Source of the DNA: Oscillospiraceae bacterium
GTDB taxonomy: Bacteria > Bacillota > Clostridia > Saccharofermentanales > Saccharofermentanaceae
Reading direction: 5' to 3'
Length of the DNA: 7,724 nucleotides
Assembly (NCBI GenBank): GCA_902767145.1
Contig: CACXGG010000026.1
Location: 1 to 7,724, forward strand
The notes under the pieces are model-generated. The model ran no database searches and was not told where the DNA came from. It saw only the letters and a list, made by a program, of their open reading frames with translations. The translations under genes were made by a program, and so were the position numbers. Each line of letters starts with the position of its first letter. Within the stretch, counting starts at the first letter, position 1. Below, piece by piece: positions 1-4,363 of the stretch.

Positions 1-480
1 GCCGTCCAGGTATGCGGAGTCTCCGATCTTAACAGGCTTTGAGACCATGGGCATGGAGGCGGAAGCCCTCAGCCATTCCATATTCTCCTTATCTGCATCG
101 GTCATGTTATGGTAGACGGCTTTTCCCGTGTAGACATCTGTTGCCACCACATAGAAATCCATAGGATTGTTCCTGAAGGTCTCCCGGTCGAACTTATCCA
201 GTTCCATGGGGATATCGTAGTAGCAGAACTTGGCTCCGTATATGTCTCCTGTTAAGAGCAAGGATCTGAAGCTGCTGTATCTCCAGTAGTTACAGTAACG
301 CTTGTTGTAGCGGATGACCCTGCCTATCTGCTTCGATTTGTAGTTGCAGCCGAAAGCAGCTCCCGCAGATACGCCTATGGCAGCGTCGAATTCTATACTG
401 TTTTCGAGAAAGACATCCATGACTCCCGCGGTAAACATCCCGCGCATGGCTCCGCCTTCAAGTACCAGTCCCTTTTTCAT
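1..480 (-). CDS. Patatin-like phospholipase, N-terminal 160 residues (3' end outside window)
   Basis: A predicted serine lipid acyl hydrolase of the patatin family, RssA/YjjU-like. The sequence shows the glycine-rich oxyanion-hole motif EGGAMRGMFTAG at residues 8-19, the nucleophile elbow GVSAG at 36-40 with Ser38 as nucleophile, and YLDG at 157-160 whose Asp159 matches the second residue of the Ser-Asp dyad. The stretch RASASMPMVSKPV (about 138-150) is also typical of the family. The reading frame is open to the window edge, so the C-terminal part is missing. ATG at 478-480 is chosen because it starts directly before the conserved KKGLVLEGG strand; no in-frame start lies nearby upstream. An AAGGA sits about 16 nt upstream, which is far for a ribosome binding site. 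There is no signal peptide, so the protein is probably cytoplasmic. The natural substrate is unknown. It is transcribed divergently from the metal operon. Confidence 0.88.
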   Translation of the reverse strand, partial: MKKGLVLEGGAMRGMFTAGVMDVFLENSIEFDAAIGVSAGAAFGCNYKSKQIGRVIRYNKRYCNYWRYSSFRSLLLTGDIYGAKFCYYDIPMELDKFDRETFRNNPMDFYVVATDVYTGKAVYHNMTDADKENMEWLRASASMPMVSKPVKIGDSAYLDG

Positions 481-487
481 GACAAAT

Positions 488-516
488 AATATACATTCCT
501 TCTTTACTTCTTGCAA
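488..516 (-). promoter_or_regulatory. Possible promoter of the patatin-like gene
   Basis: Read on the minus strand, TTGCAA (positions 516-511) is followed after 17 bp by TATATT (493-488), a reasonable sigma-A-type promoter. The start of transcription would then fall at or within a few bases of the ATG at 480, giving an almost leaderless message, which weakens the call. Confidence 0.3.
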
Positions 517-539
517 GAAAAGGGAGGGGAGCGTAAAAT
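511..539 (+). promoter_or_regulatory. Promoter of the zur-znuCB operon
   Basis: TTGCAA at 511-516 (4 of 6 to consensus) and TAAAAT at 534-539 (5 of 6) are separated by exactly 17 bp. Transcription would start near 546, leaving about 28 nt before the repressor gene. The -35 hexamer is itself a palindrome and is the same one that could serve the divergent gene. Confidence 0.6.
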
Positions 540-557
540 GAAAACGATTCTCATTTT
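535..557 (+). promoter_or_regulatory. Fur-family operator over the -10 and start site
   Basis: A 23-bp imperfect palindrome centred on G546 has perfect outer arms AAAATGA (535-541) and TCATTTT (551-557), and 9 of 11 base pairs are symmetric overall. Its core, TGAAAAC-G-ATTCTCA, fits the 7-1-7 layout bound by Fur-family repressors and matches 11 of 14 fixed positions of the classical TGATAAT-N-ATTATCA box. It overlaps the -10 hexamer and the predicted start, so a bound repressor would block transcription. Since the first gene of the operon encodes a Fur-family protein, autorepression is the natural reading. Confidence 0.65.
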
Positions 558-573
558 TGAAAAGGAATAACTT

Positions 574-996
574 ATGGCTGAGAAAAAGGGATATAAGACA
601 AAACATCAGGGTGAGCTCATCGACTACCTGAAGACCATACCCGGCAGACATGTTACTGCCGGAGAGATCTGCACATGCATGAAGAACAGCGGCAGCACCA
701 TCGGTACCGCCACTGTATACAGACAGCTGGAAAAACTGGTATCCGAGGGTACCATCAACAAGTATATCGTGGACGAGGGATCGAGTGCCTGCTACGAGTA
801 TGTTCCTGGTGCGGAGCACTGCAGCACGGAGAACTGTTATCACCTGAAGTGTTCCTCCTGCGGAAAGCTCATCCACCTGGAGTGCCATGAAGTCGCTATA
901 CTCACTGAACATATAAAAGAACATCACGGCTTTACCGTGGATCCCAGAAGGACTGTCTTCTACGGAACATGTCCTGACTGCGGAAAGGAGGGTTGA
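574..996 (+). CDS. zur: Fur-family metal-responsive repressor, probably Zur-like
   Basis: A 140-residue DNA-binding repressor of the Fur superfamily, normal length. The N-terminal winged helix includes HVTAGEI (26-32) and the recognition-helix segment GTATVYRQLEKLVSEG (44-59). The C-terminal dimerisation and metal-sensing half holds H82, C88 and H90 followed by CSSC (93-96), then HIKEHHGF (113-120) and a second CPDC (133-136). The two CxxC pairs form the structural zinc site known in the family. ATG at 574 has AGGA seven bases upstream. The stop lies one base before the start of the ABC ATPase gene, and a Fur-type box covers the promoter. Together these suggest metal-dependent autoregulation of a metal importer. 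Zinc is inferred from the ABC-3 transporter next door; the operator resembles an iron Fur box, so Fur or a manganese sensor cannot be excluded. Confidence 0.88.
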   Translation: MAEKKGYKTKHQGELIDYLKTIPGRHVTAGEICTCMKNSGSTIGTATVYRQLEKLVSEGTINKYIVDEGSSACYEYVPGAEHCSTENCYHLKCSSCGKLIHLECHEVAILTEHIKEHHGFTVDPRRTVFYGTCPDCGKEG

Positions 997-997
997 G

Positions 998-1654
998 ATG
1001 GCCCTTCTTAAGTGTGAAGACCTGACATTGGGATATGAGGATATCACCCTGGCCGAAGGCGTGAACTTCGAAGTCAACGAAGGCGAGTACTGGTGTATCA
1101 CCGGAGAGAATGGCACCGGTAAAACGACTCTTATGAAGACGGTCCTGGGACTTCGCCAGCCCCTTAAGGGCAAGATAATCCACGGGGATGGCCTTCTTAA
1201 GAACGAGATAGGATATCTTCCCCAGAGAACAGAGTATAAGAAGGATTTCCCGGCATCTGTCAGGGAGATCGTACTTTCGGGATTTCAGGGAGCACTGGGA
1301 TTCCGCCCTTTCTATTCTGCTGCCCAGAAGGCTGCGGCGATGGAGAACCTGAAGAGGATGGGAGTAGAGGATCTGGCAGACAAGTCCTTCGGAAACCTTT
1401 CAGGAGGCCAGCAGCAGAGAGTGCTCCTGGCAAGAGCCATCTGCGCCACCAGGAAGATGCTCCTTCTTGACGAGCCTGTGGCAGGACTTGATGTAAATGC
1501 GGAAGCAGAGATGTATAAGCTCATCGAGTCCCTGAACAAAGAGGAAAAGATCGCCATCATCATGGTCACCCATGATCTTGAATCCGCAAGAGAATATGCG
1601 ACCCACGAGATACATTTTGGTGAGGAGGTCAGTGTAAGATGCTTGAGACATTGA
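998..1654 (+). CDS. znuC: Metal ABC transporter ATP-binding protein (ZnuC-like)
   Basis: The cytoplasmic ATPase subunit that powers uptake of zinc or a similar divalent metal with the permease encoded next. At 218 residues it is slightly short for the family but has every catalytic element: Walker A GENGTGKTT (36-44), Q-loop Gln76 in GYLPQ, signature LSGGQ (134-138), Walker B MLLLDEP (154-160) with catalytic Glu159, D-loop GLD at 163-165, and H-loop His192 in VTHD. A perfect AAAGGAGGG ribosome binding site (984-992) precedes the ATG. The 3' end overlaps the permease gene by 16 bases, indicating translational coupling. No C-terminal extension of the kind seen in some ZnuC proteins is present. 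The metal cannot be read from the ATPase itself; zinc is the best guess, manganese or iron the alternatives. Confidence 0.92.
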   Translation: MALLKCEDLTLGYEDITLAEGVNFEVNEGEYWCITGENGTGKTTLMKTVLGLRQPLKGKIIHGDGLLKNEIGYLPQRTEYKKDFPASVREIVLSGFQGALGFRPFYSAAQKAAAMENLKRMGVEDLADKSFGNLSGGQQQRVLLARAICATRKMLLLDEPVAGLDVNAEAEMYKLIESLNKEEKIAIIMVTHDLESAREYATHEIHFGEEVSVRCLRH

Positions 1655-2475
1655 CCTACTACATGGGATTTCCTCTGATCAGGTATGCTGTTGCGGTAGT
1701 GGTCCTGATCGCACTGTGCTCGTCTCTTATAGGCGTCACGCTTGTGCTTAAGAGATTCTCCTTCATCGGTGACGGACTTTCCCATGTGGCCTTTGGAGCT
1801 GTGGCCATCGCCACTGTTCTGGAGGTGACCACCAGCATGATCGTGGTTCTCCCTATTACGGTCATCTGTGCCATCCTTCTTCTCAAGGGCGGAAAGTATG
1901 TGAAGGTAAAGGGTGATGCGGCCATCGCCATGATATCGGTAAGTGCCCTGGCAGTGGGATATCTTCTAATGAACATATCCTCCAAGTCCTCCAACCTGTC
2001 GGGAGATGTGTGCAGTACCCTGTTCGGATCAACTGCCCTCCTGTCACTGGAGCTTACGGATGTCCTTATATGCCTTGTGGTATCCATTTTGGTAACCGTG
2101 GCATTTGTTGTATTCTATAACAGGATATTCGCCGTGACCTTTGACGAGGATTTTTCACGCACCTGCGGAGTCAATGCGGAGAAGTACAACCTGATGATAG
2201 CCATTATCATCGCGGTGATCATAGTACTGGCCATGAACTTCGTGGGATCGCTCCTTATATCCGCTCTCATAGTATTTCCGGCTCTTTCAGCCATGAGGAT
2301 ATTCAAGAGCTTCTTAAAGGTAACGGTCTGTTCTGCGGTGATATCCGTGGTATGTGCCCTTTCAGGCGTCATCGTTTCGATCCTGGCAGGCACCCCTGTA
2401 GGTGCGACTATCGTCGCAGCTAACATAATCTGTTATTTCTGCTTTATGGCTGCAGGAAGGATAAAGGGAGAATGA
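1639..2475 (+). CDS. znuB: Metal ABC transporter permease, ABC-3 family (ZnuB-like)
   Basis: The 278-residue membrane subunit of a divalent-metal importer. Hydropathy by eye gives about eight membrane segments, near residues 12-36, 50-62, 66-84, 94-112, 141-160, 185-217 (two segments), 228-250 and 254-272. Hallmarks of the ABC-3 family are visible: GVTLVLKRFSFIGDGLSHVAFG (32-53) with His49, FDEDFSRTCGVN (168-179), VGSLLISALIVFPALSA (202-218) and the C-terminal GTPVGATIV (251-259). GGAGG at 1624-1628, ten bases before ATG 1639, lies inside the end of the ATPase gene. No substrate-binding lipoprotein gene (ZnuA type) accompanies it, so that part must be encoded elsewhere. The stop overlaps the next gene by ATGA. 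Zinc is inferred rather than shown; MntB-like manganese permeases look alike. Confidence 0.9.
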   Translation: MLETLTYYMGFPLIRYAVAVVVLIALCSSLIGVTLVLKRFSFIGDGLSHVAFGAVAIATVLEVTTSMIVVLPITVICAILLLKGGKYVKVKGDAAIAMISVSALAVGYLLMNISSKSSNLSGDVCSTLFGSTALLSLELTDVLICLVVSILVTVAFVVFYNRIFAVTFDEDFSRTCGVNAEKYNLMIAIIIAVIIVLAMNFVGSLLISALIVFPALSAMRIFKSFLKVTVCSAVISVVCALSGVIVSILAGTPVGATIVAANIICYFCFMAAGRIKGE

Positions 2476-3368
2476 GTAATAAGGGACTGACATGGAAGAA
2501 CCTTAAGGAGCTGGAGTTAAAAAAGCTCTTCTGGATGACAGTGGCAGGTATCGTTTCCGCCATCGGTATCACGGTCTTTCTGTCACCTGTCCACCTGTAC
2601 GACAGCGGCATCGCCGGAACGTCACTTCTTCTTTCACAGCTGACACCACCCTATCTGTCCCTGTCACTTTTCCTCATCATCCTCAACGTGCCGCTCCTTC
2701 TCTATGGCTATCACAAGGAAGGATTTGCATTTACCTTCTATTCCATATATGCGGTACTTATCTATTCCATAAGCGCTTCGATAATTGAGAATCATATCCT
2801 TACCGGCGCCCATGAAGCGTCGCCTATAGCGGGAACTGACCTTATACTCTGTGCCATCTTCGGAGGCCTTATCTGCGGCGCCGGATCCGGTATCTCGGTA
2901 AGGCACGGAGGAGCCATCGACGGAATAGAGGTCATGGCGGTCATCTTCGCCAAAAAGCTCAACCTGACGGTGGGCACTTTCATGATGTGCTATAACGTTA
3001 TCCTCTATGTAACTGCAGGTGCCATCCTTCACAGCTGGGTGCTCCCTCTGTATTCCATCGTCACCTACTATGTGGCTCTCAACACCATCGATTTCATCGT
3101 GGAAGGTCTGGACAGGTCCAAGGCGGTAATGATCATCACCGACAAGCCCGACAATGTATCAAAGGCACTGGTGGCTGAGTTCGGATCAGGCCCCACAAAG
3201 ATCACTGCAAGGGGCGGTTTTACGAACAAGGAAAAGGGTGTTCTTTACTTCGTTGTAAACAGGTTCCAGATATCCAGGATGAGACTTATCGTGCATAATG
3301 CAGACCCTAAGGCATACATGACCATAAGTGATGTGGCAGACGTGTATAAATACGTTCCCGAGGACTGA
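2472..3368 (+). CDS. YitT-family membrane protein with C-terminal DUF2179 domain
   Basis: A 298-residue polytopic membrane protein of the YitT family, whose transported substrate, if any, is not established. After a charged N-terminus there are membrane segments near 20-38, 58-79, 86-104, 122-141, 168-187 and 190-208. The family-typical stretch GGLICGAGSGISVRHGGAIDG (131-151) and TIDFIVEGLDRSKAVMIIT (205-223) are present. Residues about 217-292 form the cytoplasmic DUF2179 domain with ITARGGFTNKEKGVLYFVV (244-262). The ATG sits in an ATGA overlap with the permease stop, and GGGAG (2466-2470) ends just before it, so translation is coupled to the metal permease. This placement suggests a shared metal-responsive regulon, but that is inference; the gene could simply be a passenger. 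Length and domain order are normal. Confidence 0.85.
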   Translation: MSNKGLTWKNLKELELKKLFWMTVAGIVSAIGITVFLSPVHLYDSGIAGTSLLLSQLTPPYLSLSLFLIILNVPLLLYGYHKEGFAFTFYSIYAVLIYSISASIIENHILTGAHEASPIAGTDLILCAIFGGLICGAGSGISVRHGGAIDGIEVMAVIFAKKLNLTVGTFMMCYNVILYVTAGAILHSWVLPLYSIVTYYVALNTIDFIVEGLDRSKAVMIITDKPDNVSKALVAEFGSGPTKITARGGFTNKEKGVLYFVVNRFQISRMRLIVHNADPKAYMTISDVADVYKYVPED

Positions 3369-3480
3369 TATCGGGTCAAATCATTTTTATCTTTTTACGG
3401 ATATATAGGTCTTTTTATCTCCATATATGCAAATCGCCTTATTTATGCGTTTTTTGCCTCTCTAAAGACGGGTGTTTTTT
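3369..3480. other. AT-rich spacer after the metal operon
   Basis: About 110 bp without a credible ORF. It contains several T-runs and a 9-bp direct repeat TTTTTATCT (3384-3392 and 3412-3420). Apart from one weak terminator-like hairpin, I see no clear function. Confidence 0.5.
3431..3455 (+). terminator. Weak candidate terminator after the YitT-family gene
   Basis: AAA-T-CGC (3431-3437) can pair with GCG-T-TTT (3447-3453) through one U-U mismatch, with a nine-base loop and a run of six T (3450-3455). The stem is short and low in GC, so termination would be inefficient; it is listed because no better candidate closes the operon. Confidence 0.3.
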
Positions 3481-3503
3481 GTAAAATCTGCCAACGGAAA
3501 TGG

Positions 3504-3524
3504 ACCCTCGCAGGGTGCTATAAT
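3504..3524 (+). promoter_or_regulatory. Extended -10 promoter of carD with a palindrome in the spacer
   Basis: TATAAT at 3519-3524 is a perfect -10 hexamer preceded by TG (3516-3517), an extended -10 element. No hexamer resembling TTGACA lies 16-18 bp upstream. A perfect 13-bp inverted repeat ACCCT-CGC-AGGGT (3504-3516) sits directly in front of the -10 hexamer and could be an operator. Transcription would start near 3531, giving a leader of about 60 nt. Confidence 0.6.
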
Positions 3525-3591
3525 TTAAATGCGGGCTCTCGTGTCCGTTCTTCAGGGTTAGTCTTTTTTGAGTTATGTTAGCGAGGTCGGT

Positions 3592-4107
3592 ATGAAGCAT
3601 TCTAAAGGCGAGACAGTTGTCTACGGCGGAAGCGGCGTATGTCAGATAGACGATATCAGGGATATCAGTTTTTACCATGAGCGTCCCCAGAAATATTATG
3701 TGCTCAAGCCTCTTTTCGTTAAGCAGTCCCAGACTGTTTATGTTCCCATGAATAATGAGAAGCTGACAGCTAAGATCCAGCCTGTTATTTCACGTGAGGA
3801 GGCACTGGAACTCATCCATGGTATAAATGACAACGATGTGGAATGGATCGAGGACAGAAATCTCCGTAAGGATACATTTAATGATCTGGTCATGGGCGGA
3901 AACAGAAAGGCCATCATCAATGTTATTACAGTTATCATCAACAAGAGAAGGGATCTTCTCGCTGAAGGCAAGACCCTCAATATGCAGGATGAGAAGATCC
4001 TGGCCGAGGCAGAGAGAAGGATGAATGCGGAATTTGCCGTAGCCCTGGACCTGAAGATCGAGGAAGTGGAGGGCTTTATCCAGGAGGAGTCCCAGAAGGC
4101 CGGCTGA
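3592..4107 (+). CDS. carD: CarD family (CdnL-like) transcriptional regulator
   Basis: A 171-residue RNA polymerase-binding protein. CarD/CdnL proteins contact the beta subunit and the upstream edge of the transcription bubble to alter open-complex stability. The N-terminal RNAP-interaction domain (about 1-60) shows GETVVYGGSGVCQIDDI (6-22), YYVLKPL (35-41) and TVYVPMNN (48-55). The C-terminal helical DNA-binding domain (about 66-165) has Trp85 in VEWIEDR, where mycobacterial CarD carries its minor-groove wedge Trp, then KRRDLLAEGKTLNMQDEK (118-135). ATG 3592 is preferred over the in-frame TTG at 3568: it has GAGG five bases upstream and places the domain at the usual distance from the N-terminus. 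The gene has its own promoter. Only nine bases separate its stop from the -35 hexamer of the aromatic operon. Which genes it controls cannot be seen here. Confidence 0.88.
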   Translation: MKHSKGETVVYGGSGVCQIDDIRDISFYHERPQKYYVLKPLFVKQSQTVYVPMNNEKLTAKIQPVISREEALELIHGINDNDVEWIEDRNLRKDTFNDLVMGGNRKAIINVITVIINKRRDLLAEGKTLNMQDEKILAEAERRMNAEFAVALDLKIEEVEGFIQEESQKAG

Positions 4108-4114
4108 CCATCAA

Positions 4115-4162
4115 ACTTGACATATACATGTTCAAGTGTTTAAATAAACGGGAATTTTCCCG
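4115..4162. repeat. Three consecutive inverted repeats over the aro promoter
   Basis: The promoter is tiled by three inverted repeats. The first is ACTTGACAT / ATG(T)TCAAGT (4115-4137), nine pairs with one bulge and a four-base loop, spanning the -35. The second is GTTTA-AA-TAAAC (4138-4149), perfect, spanning the -10. The third is CGGGAA-TT-TTCCCG (4149-4162), perfect, at the transcription start. They may be operators. The first could also act as a modest RNA hairpin ending carD transcripts, and the third would form a stem-loop at the 5' end of the leader RNA. Confidence 0.5.
4117..4145 (+). promoter_or_regulatory. Promoter of the aromatic amino acid operon
   Basis: TTGACA at 4117-4122 is a perfect -35 hexamer; TTAAAT at 4140-4145 matches the -10 consensus at four of six positions with the ideal 17-bp spacer. 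The start would fall near 4152, about 24 nt upstream of the leader peptide ATG. This is the strongest promoter-like sequence in the window. Confidence 0.75.
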
Positions 4163-4175
4163 AAAGGATATTCTT

Positions 4176-4238
4176 ATGTCTAAGAAGTTTTTTGAGAATG
4201 CATACTATTATTACTTTTACTTTGGAGACAACAAGTAA
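4176..4238 (+). CDS. Phe/Tyr-rich leader peptide of the aro operon (20 residues)
   Basis: A 20-codon ORF, ATG 4176 to TAA 4238, preceded by AAAGGA (4163-4168) at seven bases, an ideal spacing. Its residues include F5, F6 and an unbroken aromatic run YYYYFYF at 10-16: four Phe and five Tyr, 45 percent of the peptide, and no Trp. It lies between the operon promoter and a terminator hairpin that precedes the DAHP synthase gene. It is therefore read as a regulatory peptide whose translation speed reports charged tRNA-Phe and tRNA-Tyr, in the manner of pheL or trpL. A stalled ribosome on the run would leave the antiterminator strand at 4241-4251 free; a ribosome reaching the stop codon would cover it. 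The peptide itself probably has no function after synthesis. It is too short for ordinary gene callers. Confidence 0.88.
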   Translation: MSKKFFENAYYYYFYFGDNK

Positions 4239-4304
4239 GAGTGGTTTGTGCATGACGGAATCCTTTAGGAAATAAAAGAGAAATAACAGCGCCGCACGGA
4301 TCAC
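4200..4304 (+). promoter_or_regulatory. Antiterminator and pre-emptor helices of the attenuator
   Basis: Segment 2, GUGGUUUGUGC (4241-4251), can pair with segment 3, GCACGGAUCAC (4294-4304), in eleven consecutive pairs, three of them G-U. This takes up positions needed for five of the nine terminator pairs. Segment 2 can also pair with segment 1, GCAUACUAU (4200-4208), in nine pairs around a two-base bulge, four of them G-U; segment 1 covers codons Ala9-Tyr10-Tyr11. The arrangement matches trp-type attenuation: stalling on Tyr codons hides segment 1, frees segment 2 and prevents termination. The helices were found by hand pairing, without energy calculation. Confidence 0.7.
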
Positions 4305-4323
4305 AGGACCCGGGCGGCGTTTT
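4288..4323 (+). terminator. Intrinsic terminator (attenuator) before aroF
   Basis: CGCCGC (4290-4295) pairs with GCGGCG (4314-4319). After one A-G mismatch, CGG (4297-4299) pairs with CCG (4310-4312), leaving a ten-base loop. The stem is followed by TTTT (4320-4323), with G4289-U4320 and A4288-U4321 able to extend it. It ends 40 bases before the aroF start and after the leader peptide, so it acts inside the operon's own leader. Because no strong terminator follows carD, it probably ends carD transcripts too. Confidence 0.85.
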
Positions 4324-4363
4324 AGGTTAAGCCGCAGGATGTGGCAGGAAAGGAAGGCAGAAC

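Noticed and set aside
344..541. Plus-strand 65-residue ORF opposite the patatin-like gene
   Set aside because: It is the antisense shadow of a conserved phospholipase domain with clear catalytic motifs; its protein has no recognisable features.
535..573. ATG at 538-540 as an upstream start or leader for the Fur-family gene
   Set aside because: The ATG is part of the operator palindrome, lies upstream of the predicted transcription start, and is not in a reading frame leading into the repressor.
1312..1785. Minus-strand 157-residue ORF across znuC/znuB, and similar long antisense ORFs at 4789-5262 and 6247-6789
   Set aside because: All lie opposite genes with complete catalytic motifs; they are reading-frame shadows caused by codon bias.
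3568..3591. TTG at 3568 as the start of carD
   Set aside because: It would add eight residues not expected in the family, and the downstream ATG at 3592 has a GAGG ribosome binding site at a better distance.
4239..4330. T-box riboswitch upstream of aroF
   Set aside because: There is no recognisable T-box core (AGGGUGG...ACCGCG type) and no long stem I region; the leader is only about 200 nt and is explained by the peptide and hairpins.
4176..4330. TRAP-type regulation by GAG/UAG repeats
   Set aside because: Only a few GAG triplets occur, at irregular and wide spacing, not the clustered repeats 2-3 nt apart that TRAP needs; the operon is also not a trp operon.
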